Below, in pieces: positions 23,380-35,476 of a stretch of DNA of 64,000 nucleotides. The position numbers and the translations under genes were made by a program. How positions within the stretch are numbered: the stretch's first letter is position 1; every line of letters starts with the position of its first letter. Under the pieces are notes generated by a model. That model did no database searches. It saw nothing but the letters and a program-made list of their open reading frames with translations, and had not been told where the DNA came from. The stretch comes from Megamerina dolium (Eukaryota; Arthropoda; Insecta; Diptera; Megamerinidae), in NCBI GenBank assembly GCA_963854835.1, contig OY978527.1, forward strand, positions 38,569,040-38,633,039. The letters run 5' to 3'.

Positions 23380-25843
23380 TATGCACTCGATTGGTGGCGT
23401 ATTCATATAATAGGTATGTGTTCTAATGTTCTCATCAGACGGATAGGCTTCATTTGCATTGCGCTCATCTACGTATTTATACTATATACCATGTACAGGA
23501 GCAGGTATTCATTCATTTGAGTAGGTAAGTATAAGTCTCTTTCTGTATGCAATATTGTCCTTTTGCTTTTATGTAGATATTTTTCATTAATTGATTAATG
23601 CTATAAGTAAAATATATTATTTAAGGATAAATGCCTTTGGTTTCCATTACTACAATTAAGACATCAGTTATTAACAAATGCATTCATATTTATATTATAA
23701 ATTCTACGATACTACATATGTATATGTAAAATATTGTTTTCTCTTTATATAAAAGATCATTAACTCCAAATGGATTTCAAGCATTTCAATGCCTTTTCAC
23801 CAATTATTCAATTTTTAAAATTAGAACAATTCTGCGTGTAACAGTTTGTGATTTATTATATTTACCTAGTGATGTATGATAATAATATTCTTTAGGAATG
23901 GTCGTAGATTCTCTTTCAAATTTGTTTTTAAAATATATGACATTATTGAAGCATCAACATCAGGTGTAACCAAATTAATATCTAACCGAAAGAAAGTAAA
24001 AAATGCAATGATTTAAGATGATAGATGATGTTTATTCATTCAGTTACACCGTCACCATCCAGACCATTTGCGGCTTTTTGAGAAATTTTCTCAATGGGGG
24101 TCACAATACAGGGACTGGCTTAATTTTAATTTATGTCATGTTAAATGCATACTTACGTTCTGTATCATTCTGAATATAATGGGCTTTCCATTAATATCGC
24201 TACTTTTAGCATATCTTGTTGTTGTTGTTTAATACGCACACGCAAATGCACGCCTTAATATCTTGTGAGTTAAAATTAGCGAAAGTCTGTACGAAAATGA
24301 ATGAAGATGTTAAGAATGAAGTTCATATTTTCTTATTTTCAAATGATATCCTTAAGAAGTGGAATATTGTTTGTATTATATACATATATACTTGTATAAT
24401 ATATACTAAATATTTATAAAAAACAAAGACGAACGAATGGATGTGATGCAAATATATTAATAATTTTGTAGAACAAAATAAGTACTACAGTATAATTTAC
24501 GGTAGAAAAAATGTCGAAAAACCGAAAGCCGAAAGATAAATATTGGTGTGACCAGATACAATTCTTGGCTAATGTACAAATTAATTTTGACAGTCAGACT
24601 GTCAGTCGTTGTTTATGATTTGTGAAGCGAAAATATGATTTCCGAGTATTTCGAAAAACATTTTAAAGCAGTTTCAGTTTGGTTTGCCACCTTTGTTGCT
24701 CAAAGTTTAGCATTGCAGTGACTGTCAAAGAAAAGAAAAATAAAAAAGTCGAAGACATTTGTCCAGCATTGGGTGGAGCAATGGAAATGTGAAAAAAATG
24801 TAAACGACCGTGCCAACATTAAGTCGAACAACAACAATAACAACATCTCATCAAGATGAGCACATTGTTTCTTTCTTCGAACAAAATCCAGGTACTTTAG
24901 TGCTCCAAGCCGCCTAGCGTTTACCTAGTCGCTATATACAGGAATCGAAGTTAACAACACGAAGAAGATTATTCCAACATCAGTTCAGATAGATTCATAT
25001 CGACAAAGGCTTCTATTGGGCAATTGGAGCATTTACACTGACATCCGTAAAACCATGATATATAATATATTGGTTGATATCGTAAAATCACTTAATGGCC
25101 TGGATCTAATTTTTCGCTTAAATATTGGTCTTATTAACCAAAATTTCTTTCTTTTTTATCTTTTATCGCATTCCTAACCCAAGAAAACCAATACCTTATA
25201 TTGCATGAGGAAAAAGTAGTAGTAGTAGTAGTAGTATCTTTTAACTTCTTGCAATATTAATTTCCAAGACATGCATTTTTTACAGGCCAAATAGTCAGTT
25301 TAGAACAGTTTTGTTCATTATTTTCCATAGATTATTAATAACCTACCCTAATATATAGCATTCTTCATTTCATATTTTTGGTGTACATTTTACCGACGCT
25401 TAAAGCGTATTACCATAATTATTAGTCACCACAAGTATCCAATTAAGTTAGTTGGAAGTGGGGCATTTTTTGATTCGATGACCTAATGCACAAAAAGAGA
25501 ATACCCCAATCAATGATTTAAAGCTAATAATGGTGAACCCATAGTAAAATATTTATTGAACTACTATCTGCCATAATATTCGAATATAAAATTTCACATA
25601 AAATAGAGCACGCTTCTACTTCTTTTATAGTACATAATGTCTATGTGTTTAATTTTTCACTTCCAGCCTGCCTCCGTGTTTCAAATGGCTTCCTGTTTGT
25701 TCATCTGTATTACATAATTAAAGTTTAACTAATACATACATATATAGCATTTCTTGTTACAATACCATCTAAAACGACTAACTTGGCTAACTCTTAACGT
25801 TTACTGTTAACTTAATTGACTTGAGTAAATGCTTCGTTATTTT
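23380..25843. other. AT-rich stretch, no gene seen
   Basis: Includes an (AGT)n microsatellite at 25214-25236. A moderately GC-richer block at 24510-24980 has no recognisable domain. Confidence 0.5.
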
Positions 25844-27325
25844 TATACCCTGCATAATGCAATATGCATGGTATATTCATTTCGGTCAGATGTTTGTGTC
25901 CACTTGAAGCAATCTCCGGAGATATAGACATAGATATATATTCGTGATCAGCGTCGATTAAATTTTCGATTTAACGATGTCCGTCCGTCCGTCTGTCTGT
26001 CACCTGGCTGGTTCGCACGAAAACTTGAGTAAATATTGAGCTATCTCGACGAAATTTGGCACAAGTAACCTATGATCCAAGGGTACGGAGGGGATTGATA
26101 CTGGGCATGATCGGTCAATAGCCACGCCCACACCAAGCATTCAAAGCGACTAACCTCGGAATTTTCAAAATCTTTAACTTGCTATAACTCACATAATACA
26201 ACAACAACATAATACAAGACAACAATATTTTGCACATAGAGTTATATTATACTACTATATAACTTCGCCAAAAGTGGGTGAGCCACGCCTACTTTCTAGC
26301 GTAGCTCTCATACAAAGTGCCTGTACTTCTTGTAAATTGAAAATGCTGTAACTTCTACAATCTTCTGTCTAGAATAACCATAATTGACACCTAGATTAAC
26401 ATGGCAGTGAGAAATAATATGGCAGAAAATCAGTGTGCCACGCCCACTCCTTTTTTGGTCTGCCATACAAAGTTGCGGCAGACCCAAAAATCGGCAATCT
26501 TCTGTCTAGAATAACCATAATTGACACTTAGATTAACATGGCAGTGAGAAATAATATGGCAGAAAATCAGTGTGCCACGCCCACTCTTTCATGGGTCTCC
26601 CATACAAAGTCGAGGGAATTAAACTAAAATTTTTAAGCTCCATAATTTACAAACCATTTAGCGTAGGACAACGAGATTTAAGGTGTGGATTAGTATTGTA
26701 CGAGCAACTAGGCTCACAGGAAATGGGCGCATCACGCCCACTGTTTATCCCAGCCCCTGTCAAAATGAGTGAAATTCTTTTAAATTGAAATAGCTGTAAC
26801 TACTGCATACTTCTGTCTAGAACAATTATAATTAATACTTCAGCTAATATGGTAGTCAAAAATAATCAGACAAAAAATTAACATGCCACAACCACTTCTT
26901 AATGGGGCTTCCATACAAAATTTGGAAAATTAAAAAAAATTTAAACCGCTATAACTTACGAACTATTCACCGTAGGACAACCAATTTTAAGGAGTGGATT
27001 GATATTGAAAAATTAATAAGATATACAAGAAAGAGGTAAGCCACGCCCACTTTTTATATAGCTTCCGTACAAAATCTGGGATTTATCTTAAACATTAAAA
27101 CACCGATAACTTACTAAATAATACGCCTAGGTCAACCCATTGCAACCTAGGCATTTTAGTATTATACGGAGAAATTATTCCTCAAAAATTGGTGAGGTAG
27201 CCTGGTTCTTAATGTAGCTCCTATACAAAGTAGTGGAAGAAAAGGATGGTTATACGAGCAAACTTTTTATATATACCTCTACAAAAGCAGGGTATAATTT
27301 GGTCGGCCCCAGCCGACTGTAAGGC
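25844..27325 (+). mobile_element. DINE-1-like element, copy E2
   Basis: Starts with the same TATACCCTGCATA repeat as E1 after a run of T, has the GTCCGTCC block at about 25979-26000, and ends with the same GTCGGC/GCCGAC hairpin (27301-27316) leading into poly-T. The 3' subterminal repeat has diverged (AAAAGCAGGGTATAA). Internal motif positions 26122, 26283, 26438, 26575, 26732 and 27041 show one truncated unit (26438 to 26575 is 137 bp) and fewer units than E1. Confidence 0.75.
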
Positions 27326-29410
27326 CATTTTTTTCTTTTTAAAATATATTTTTAACTGTAACCTCTTTCTTGTTTTTGTTCTCTCTATTTTGTTATTTAT
27401 AGCTCTCTCCTATGAAATTCTTCTTTATTTCCTTTATTCATGTAAAGGGTTTTTTCTACGCTAGCTATGTCTAAAATGTAATTTATGTGTTATCGTGCTG
27501 AACTAACGATGTTAGAAAGTGTGAAAAATTTAGTTGTTATTTATTTGAGCGAGATAACAATGAAATAGGATTATATTGCAGTAGGTAGATGGTAGAAAAA
27601 TGTATGAGCCCAAATTGTTGTGTGATTATGAGGTTTAAATAATTACGGTTAACATGACATACAATAAAAATTGAAATAGCACAAATAAGCGTAACGTACA
27701 ATATTGAATACCAAGCAATTTTTAATTAAATATTCCCTCGTGCTTTCTTTCTTATTTGTATTATCCTTTGGAACACACACACATAGGTCGGGAATCTACT
27801 ATTTCGCTAAATGTACACCATTGCCTCACTCTTCAACTGGCTTTTTGGTATCATAAAAATAATAATAAAATTGTTGTACACTCAGTCTAATTAAATACCC
27901 CAATAATCATTACCCTTTTGGTGAAAGTAAAGAGATATCGGCCTCACTAGATTCCATTTCGTTCGATTTAATCTAGAATGTTTTGTCCAAGAAGCAAATA
28001 CTGACCCTATTGCTATTCTTTGTATTGATTTGATAGTCATGGAATTATATTTTTGTAAAAATATTAAGCAAGTTAAGCCGTTTTAGAGCAATTCGTCAGA
28101 TTTAAAGCGTTAATTTTAGCTATTAATGGTAATAAATAGGTAATAAGTTGTATAAAAAATTTGAAAAATAACGTTTTGTCGCTTATACACCCGTCCGTTT
28201 ATGCATGAGTACAAACTAATTAAATTTTTATAATGTAGTTTCGCCTAAATTCCCATCAATTTTCTCTACAACTTATTACTCATGTTGATTAAATTACATG
28301 TACATCGTTTGAAAGAGAAATACAAAAAAAAAGAAAAAAAAAAATCCGAATTAAATTAACGTTAAATTAACATCACTTCATCCCAATTCCCATGCCTTTA
28401 GTTTGTAACAAACTTTCTACAGTTCCTAATTAAAAATGAAATACCAAGTATACTTCCTATATGAATATGTGGCTTGCTTGCTTGGTCTTATTTCTAGTAC
28501 ATACTGACATACTTACTTGCTGGCATTGCGTTGTTGCATATTTCGTTGTTCGTTCATATGATGTAAAAGAGATGCAAGTGCATATAGGATGTACATACAT
28601 GAATATATGGTTTTCACACAAATTAAGCTAATAAACGCAGTACAGCAGTAAACCAGCAATGTTGGTATCGCCATTGGCAGAAATTTCACATGTTCACATG
28701 CTATAATCACAGTTCGGAAAAGAGAATAAAATTGTTAACTGAATGATGAACTGAATGATGATGGTAGAGATAGGATCTCGTTATAATTAGCTAACCATTT
28801 TTTTTTCGTCATCCTTGTATTGCTTCTCTTTGAAAACCACCACAATGCATTTTAAAATGAATATTCACTTCCAAAATATTTTTTTACGATTTGGTATACT
28901 TCGCCTATAGTAAAATCATTTCATACATATATCCATTCTATGTAAAATAATTTCTGTCTGTTAATACAGTTAATATATTAGCTTCCTTTTCACTTCAGTT
29001 ATATTTACAGATTTTCAATGGCCAGTCTTTAAAGGTTGTCACTAAATTATAATAGTTTGATAACGCCATGATGTTGTCTTGCATAAAATTCTCTAATCTT
29101 ACGGTTATGCTTTGTTTTATTTTATTTCCAATGATGACCTGCTTCGAAGTAATAGCAACTGTAAGCAAGCAAAAGCAAGCCCAGTAAAGCAAATGCTATT
29201 ATTTAGGATAAGCAATGACTTATTATTAGAGTGTCATCGTATGATAGAATTATATATCTTAAAGTGTTGGTCGATTTTTTAGCCGTCCTTATGACGAAAT
29301 CGATACACGTTTAAAACGTTGAAAAATTTAATATTGTAATCTTATATGTGTCTAATCCAAAGGTACAGAAACAAATTGTATAGAAATTTTTTATTCAATA
29401 TATTCAATAT
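27326..29410. other. AT-rich stretch, no gene seen
   Basis: No recognisable coding or RNA feature; an A-rich tract lies at 28324-28345. Confidence 0.5.
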
Positions 29411-30115
29411 TCTCTTATACACTTCAGATATGTCCAACAATAACTATACATTCATATCGATCTTTGCTGATGATACGGCAATATTGTGCTCTCGCTCTAA
29501 CCTCATAGAAGCTACTAAATTCCTGCAGACTCATGTCGATTCTCTCGAAATCTGGTTAACAAAATGGCGCATAAAAAAGTAAATTGATCAGAGAGCATAC
29601 ATGTAACCTCCACTCTCTAGATACTAGACTAGATACATGTCTGTCACTTAAAATAAATGGTCAATCAATGCCACAATGTTCTTCAACCAAGTACTTGGGT
29701 ATTCATATCGACAGAAGGCTCACCTGGAACAAGCACATAAAGGCAAAGAAAACTTAGATCAAGCTCAAAGTTAAATCTCGAATACAAAGTGCTACTATGG
29801 TATATAAAGCAATTCTGAAGCCAATCTGAACTTATGGTATTCAATTATGGGGCACCGCATCTACCTCAAATATCGAAAAATTGCAGTGAGTACAATCCAA
29901 GTGCCTGTGAATTATTGTAAAGGCGCCTTGGTGTATAAGGAACGTTAACATCCATCGCGATTTGAATGTACCCACAATTTCTGAGGAAGTTACAAAGTCC
30001 TGCAGAAGCTACATTCAAAAATTAAACAACCATCCGAATCCTCTTGCTAGGCAATTGTTGCTGGGCTCGGGGCATCGACGATTAAAAAGAAAAGACACAC
30101 TGAATACGCAGTGAA
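29411..30115 (+). pseudogene. Jockey-like RT, C-terminal part
   Basis: Contains the RT motif FADDTAILCSRSN near 29465-29500, then, after a stop at 29580, fragments KYLGIHIDRRLTWNKHI, WNYG/QLWGTAS, APW..RNVNIHRDLNVPTISEEV and the C-terminal PLARQLL...RRLKRKDTLN. Stops and small indels are scattered through it. Only the palm end and thumb of the RT are represented. About 90-95% similar by eye to the same region of the 46-48 kb copy. Confidence 0.85.
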
Positions 30116-30199
30116 ATTGCTAAACCTTGCAACTCAACAAATTGTGATGGAACGTAGGGAATATCATATAATTTTAAGTTAGTTTGTAAGATTTGAATA

Positions 30200-31460
30200 C
30201 GAGGGCGGATTGATAAAGAAGCTACCTCGTGTAAGAAAAAGGAAGCACAAACACAAAAACTTTTTTTTTTGAAATTGCGTTTGAAATTGTCAAACGTCAG
30301 CTGTTAAAATTTCACCCAACTTCATCGATGAGTTTATTAGTTGTAGTCGTTTTGAAGTAATCAACTTTTGTGTTTTTTGAAAAATGGAAAAAAGCGAATT
30401 TCATGCAGTGATTAAACACTATTATTTGAAAGGGAAAACGGCGAAAGAGACAAAAAAAAAAAGCTTGATAAACATTACGGTGAGTCTGCTCCGTCAGATT
30501 ACATGGTCAAATATTGGATTGCTGAATTTAAATGCTGCCGAACAAGCACTGCAACAATACCATCAACAGGAAGGCCAAAAGAGGTGGTTACTGAAGAAAA
30601 TATCAAGAAAATCCTCGATATTGTTATGAATGATCGCCGAGTCAAGTTGCGTGAGATTATTGAAATGGTAAAGATCTCATATGAAAGTGTGTTCAACATT
30701 TTGCATAGGTGCCGCGTTTGCCCAGTGTCGAACAAAATTGAGTTCGTGAGACCACTTCACAGCGGTGTTTGGACATGTTAATGCGTAATCCTGTTGATTT
30801 TTGGCATCGATTGATAACTGTTAATGAAACGTGGGTCCACCACTACACACCTGAAACCAAAAATCAATCGAAACAATAGGTGGAAGCTGGTGGAAGTGCT
30901 CCGAAAAAGGCGAAGGCAGTGAAATCGGCTGGCAAGGTTATGGCCGCTGTATTTTGGGATGCACTCGGAATATTGCTTATCGATTATCTTGAAAAAGGAT
31001 CCACAATCACAGGAAAGTATTATCGTGCATTATTGGATCAATTGAATGATGCAATCAAGAAAAAATGACCAAATTTAAAGAAGAAAAAAGTGCTCTTTCT
31101 TCAAGACAATACACCGGTTCACACAGCATTAGATACGATGATAAAATTATGTGAAATACACTTTGAATTGGTTGATCATCTACCTTATAGTCCAGATTTA
31201 GCTCATAGTGACTTTTTCCTGTTTCCAAACTTGAAAAAATGGCTCGCAGGAAAAAGATTCTGCTCAAACGAAGAAGTTATTACCGAAACTAATATTGAGG
31301 GGTTCCCGAAATCGTAATATTCAGATGGTATAAAAAAGTTGGAATATCGACTTACTAAGTGTGTCGAAGTAAAAGGAGACAATGTTGAGAAATAAATAGT
31401 TTTTGAAACAAAAAAATGTTTTTTTCCTACTTAGGTAGCTTTATTATCAATCCGCCCTCG
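30200..31460 (+). mobile_element. Irritans-like mariner nested in the jockey fragment
   Basis: 1261 bp with inverted ends CGAGGGCGGATTGATAA...GCTACCT and the complement, flanked by TA (30198-30199 and 31461-31462). Removing it plus one TA restores the jockey 3' sequence as seen uninterrupted at about 47995-48020. This is a clean nested insertion. Confidence 0.93.
30384..31395 (+). pseudogene. Irritans-like mariner transposase (nested copy)
   Basis: Start ATG at 30384 (MEKSEFHAVIKHYYLKGKTAKE), then frame changes through the HTH region (MVKYWIAEFKCCRTSTATIPSTGRP from 30503) and EENIKKILDIVMNDRRVKLREI. The first catalytic block reads TVNETWVHHYTPE, so the catalytic D is replaced by N (codon 30823-30825). 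A TAG follows, then KVMAAVFWDALGILLIDYLEKG, LFLQDNTPVHTA with the second aspartate, and SPDLAHSDFFLF with the third, 34 residues on. It closes near EVKGDNVEK. Stops, shifts and the D-to-N change make it inactive. Confidence 0.88.
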
Positions 31461-31792
31461 TACTTATTGTGAGTTTCTCGGAATAGTAGAAAGATTCAAT
31501 AAATTAAAAAAAAATTTTTTTTTTTTAGAAGAAATCCAGTTTAAAGATAAATAAGTTTAGAAAATATCCGAGCAGCCTTATTCTCTTGCAAAATCCAATT
31601 AAAACAAAATTTGTTATCATGTAATTGTGATAATTTTATCAAAGTTCTTGCACTATGTGCTATAAAAGTTGTTTGCTGGCGCTTAAAAAGTGAGCTGATT
31701 TTCTATATATGAGACTTAAGTTGAAATCCCGACCGGAACAAATTTACATTGCATAAAATATTTTTCCTTTTAAGCGATACAATATACACTAG

Positions 31793-31905
31793 TGTTAGAA
31801 GGGACCTACTTTATACATCAGATGGTTCCAAATGGTGCTTTGTTTCGAACTTTGTCATAAAGCTCTTACAGAAACATGTTTATGGCAAATTGTTTCTGCC
31901 AGAAA
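31793..31905 (-). repeat. SINE body fragment, inverted
   Basis: The complement matches the body of the SINE at 34226-34585: 'caatttgcca', 'gacaaag', 'ggaacc', 'taagtaggtcccttctaa'. The tRNA-like head is missing. Confidence 0.6.
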
Positions 31906-32885
31906 AATATTCTATTTTATAAATTTTTAACGAGACATTCAAATATTTGAAATATACATCTGTGATGGGCTGAAGTTTAATTAAGGGCGTTAACACTATG
32001 CTAAGATGAAGATTTTTTTCACTTCCTTAGCAGCATAGGTAATTTCATTCATTCGTATATATAGCATAAATTCAGTTATATGAAATTTTAATAAATATTC
32101 TAAGTACAATATTTACACATACCATGACAAATTCAGGGACTCGTGTCTACGAAGTGTAGAGCGTTTAATTGAATCTAGATTTATTATTTAACTAAATACT
32201 TACAATATATTTTTCCTCCACTATAAATGTGTTTCAGAATAAAATTCACTATGCACACTAAAACCAAGATTTACAACAACACCAACACAAGCGTATACAT
32301 ATTCGAGTATATTCATGTATGTATGTAACTACCTAGCACAAGAAAATAATACTCTAATCGAATATTGTGTGCAATTAAAAGAGATGCAATAAGATTAAAT
32401 ATTTGTGATACAAACTTTATGAAATAAAAGTTCCAATTAAACTTAGTACTTCATCACCTTCACCTTATTGTAGTATTCTTTTACAACTACCATTTACTAG
32501 TTGATGTTGGATAATCATAGTGTTACCAACTGCAATATAACTATTTACTTTTGTTTAGTTTGGTGTCAGTTGCAGTCAACAAAGTTGCAAGTTCACAATG
32601 CACCAGAGTTGTTGGTAATTATTCAACAAGAACTTATTACTTGTATGCATTTATATCAACGTTGTTAGAAATACACAATGAATGAATTACATATACTCAC
32701 TTTTATGCAGTGTAAATAAGTGGTATTGCCAAGAGCAGGAGCGACCCCAGCTGTACTAAATTTTTTAAATTTTAATTTGATACATTGTTCTTGTTGTTGA
32801 TATTTATATCAGATTTGTCTGTGTGCGAATGTGTGCGTCTGTTTGTTTGGTTGTAATTAAAAAATTGTATACATAATTAAGCTTA
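31906..32885. other. AT-rich stretch, no gene seen
   Basis: No recognisable coding, RNA or shared repeat sequence. Confidence 0.5.
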
Positions 32886-33435
32886 CATTCTGTCAAATAA
32901 GTACCCGGAAATAGGAAATTCTCATTTTTAATGTTTCCTCTGAGAATATTTCAAAAATTTTTTTTCCCAGGTTGGCACAACTGTCAGCCACTATTCTGTG
33001 AATTTTTATTGCTCTATGTCATTTAGTTTGGTTACGGCGTCATTAGGAACAAGTCAACCTTTTGTGTGCGTTGCGATTTTTACTATGGATAAAAATATCG
33101 AACAAAGAGTTTGTGTGAAATTTTGTGTTTCAAACGAAATTTCTTGTGCCAAAACGTTGGAAATATTGAAAAAAAAATATTTGGTGATTCAACCATGTCG
33201 AAAACTCAAGTTTACGATTGGTATAAATCGTTCAAAGAGGGGCGAGAAGAAATCGCAACGCACACAAAAGGTTGACTTGTTCGTAATGACGACGTAACCA
33301 AACAAAATGACACATAGCAATAAAAATTCACAGAATAGTGGCTGATAGTTGTGCCAACCTGGGAAAAAATTTTTTGAAATATTCTCAGAGGAAAAATTTA
33401 AAATGAGAATTTCCGGGTACTTATTTGACCGAATG
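32886..33435. mobile_element. Foldback MITE with ~175-bp inverted arms
   Basis: A 550-bp element flanked by TA (32884-32885, 33436-33437). The left arm starts CATTCTGTCAAATAAGTACCC and the right arm is its complement with one early mismatch (CATTCGGTC...). Arm similarity continues for about 175-190 bp to 'caaccttttgtgtgcg'. The short centre encodes the beginning of a mariner-like transposase, so this is an internal-deletion derivative. Confidence 0.88.
33085..33270 (+). pseudogene. N-terminal HTH remnant of a mariner-like transposase
   Basis: Frame from ATG at 33085: MDKNIEQRVCVKFCVSNE...CAKTLEILKK, then after a frame slip GDSTMSKTQVYDWYKSF, EGREEIATHTKG. This matches the N-terminal helix-turn-helix (DNA-binding) region of a mariner-like transposase; no catalytic domain follows because the deletion joins straight to the right arm. 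The family resembles HTH-bearing transposases often annotated in insects as SETMAR-like. Confidence 0.75.
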
Positions 33436-33574
33436 TATAATTAAGTATATTTATAGGCACAGCAATTATGTAGTATACATTCTTGACGTCTAGCAAATGT
33501 ATTCAGTTGACATTAACATGGCTTTATATATATTGTTTATCTTTTTGGCTTTTTCCATTTTTGTTCCCAAGAGA

Positions 33575-34030
33575 TTGCTCGTAAAGAGTTGGTCACTCGC
33601 CCGCAGAGCCGGCATACGGAGAGAAGGCACTTATACAAACGACCTTGCTCGGGCGTCGGAGGAGATCGTTCGCGATCAGCTATTCAATATCCACCCGCTG
33701 ACTATTCAGCCATCGGCACGGATCGACACCTTGGCTTAGGGTGTTTTTTTGTTGGTACGGCAATCTTTGCATTAGTCGCATGTAGAGTGTTCCGGGTGTT
33801 CCAATCTTGGGACAACCCATGCTCCATCTGTCGCTATTACGAAGCATTCCTCTTAGTTCACGGTAGCATGTAATCTCTCCGACTAGAGAACTTCCCATAT
33901 TACCGCTAGTGTCTGCTAAGAATCAACATGAAAAGATCCCCACCCAGAGAAAACTCATATGACCGTTTAAGCCCCTGCCCCACATCAAGGAGACCAACAT
34001 GAAGGGGAGAATTAATTGTAGTGTGGCCGC
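33575..34030. other. Unclassified GC-richer block
   Basis: Base composition is clearly higher in G+C than the surroundings. Open frames exist in both strands (up to 94 codons) but none has a recognisable domain. It could be an old LTR, an untranslated part of a retroelement or an exon; I cannot tell. Confidence 0.4.
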
Positions 34031-34225
34031 ATATAAATGTTAGCTTTCATTTCGACTATCACTGTTGAAGTTATCGCTAGAAATGAACTAAAAGTTCTAC
34101 AAATATTTTCGGATATAATTACAAATGAGATTTAAATAAAAGTTAAAATCACAAGGAAATATTAGAAATGAGGAATCTGATGTATAAGAAATCGATCTTA
34201 AAATTAAGTTTATTAAAAAAATATT

Positions 34226-34585
34226 GAGCCGTAGCTCAGTGGTTAGTGTGTTCGCCTTGTGATCTGTAGGTCGTGGTTCAATCCCCGGCTGATGCATAAC
34301 AAATTTAATATCGATAAGATTTTTCTTTCGAACGGTACCCACCAGTCGGCAAGCAATTGGCAATTCTTCCGACAGTAACAACTTGCCATGAAAAAGTTTC
34401 TTAAAGAACTCTGTGACAAAGCTCAGAAAAAGTGATGTCACAAGTGTTCTGCCGTTCGGAACCGTCTAAAATAAGTAGGTCCCTTCTAATATTGTCCAAA
34501 ATTTAAGACTCACAACAGTAATGGAAGAAAAGCTCGGCCAACGAGCCCTTTGGGGCTTTAAGTGCCACATATTTATTTATTTAAA
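34226..34585 (+). mobile_element. tRNA-derived SINE, copy 1
   Basis: The tRNA-like head has an internal RNA polymerase III A box TAGCTCAGTGGTTAG (34232-34246) and B box GGTTCAATCC (34275-34284), followed by CCGGCTGATGCA. The body includes 'cgaacggtacccacc', 'caacttgcca' and 'gaactctgtgacaaagc', then a longer 3' region and an A/T-rich tail. A second copy at 49158 shares head and body. It is not a functional tRNA gene: the acceptor stem does not close. Confidence 0.82.
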
Positions 34586-34589
34586 ATTT

Positions 34590-35476
34590 TTTTTTTTTTT
34601 TTTAAGTTTCTGTAATGGCTTTCTATCAGAAATCTATTATAGGTTCGAATTTTTAAAAAATTCATTAACTTAATAATAAATTAAATAATAAAATTAGCAA
34701 TAAAAATTTACGACGAAATCTATTTACAAAATTGCAACGATGATAATCATGCCTAATCTTTTTCAACAAATTTTCGCTTAATGGAAAAAACTTGTAAAAA
34801 GTCGAAAAATATCCACACTGTTGCCCATGAGTCGCTTTTGGTAGGATAAAATGTATGACGGACTTCATAAATATTTTTTCCGAAAGATTTTTTTCGGAGC
34901 CTATTTACCGCTTATTCGCACCACTTAAGGGATCTAACCTACAATGTCGTATTGATTTAGTTATAAAATTTGAGTCCATCGTGCGTAGAGCGCCAATAGT
35001 AAATTAATCTAAAGAACATCTTAAAAATGACAGATAATAAAATAATTGTCCACTAGAAGTGGAAGAAGTTCGGCTTAGAAGAGTGAGTCATATAGCCGAA
35101 CACAATTAATTCTTTCTTCGATAGTGATTAAAAATATGAAATAAAAAAATATGACTCCGTCTCAAATTTACACCTCACTGTATTTGTATATCAAAAAGTC
35201 GTGCAGCATTCTATATCTTTCTATATCAAGAGCATATTAAACCTACACAAATTTTAAGAATATTATTCATCTATATATTAAAAGTTTTCTGAAAGCAAAA
35301 GCAGAAATAATATTTGCATAGAGAAGAGTGAATTTGTGTGAAAAGACAAAACTTAACAACCAAAAAATACAAGTATGCAAGAAAAAAATGCCTATGCCTT
35401 CAAGTGCAATACGACAACATATTAATTTCAATAAAAATCATACAATTTGTATATTTTTAAGAAATTAGTGTATATA
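34590..35476. other. AT-rich stretch, no gene seen
   Basis: No recognisable feature apart from poly-T at 34588-34605. Confidence 0.5.

Larger units (their letters stand above)
29411..31510 (+). mobile_element. Jockey-like LINE, 5'-truncated, split by a mariner
   Basis: Collinear with the jockey-like copy at 46.0-48.06 kb from CTCTTATACAC onward. The left part is 29411-30199 and the 3' untranslated remainder (CTTATTGTGAGTTTCT...) resumes at 31463 after the mariner, ending in an A/T-rich tail near 31510. The 5' break lies just upstream of the RT catalytic motif. Confidence 0.88.

Noticed and set aside
34226..34300. Possible genuine tRNA gene
   Set aside because: A and B boxes are present but the acceptor stem does not pair, and the sequence continues into a repeated SINE body shared with 49158.
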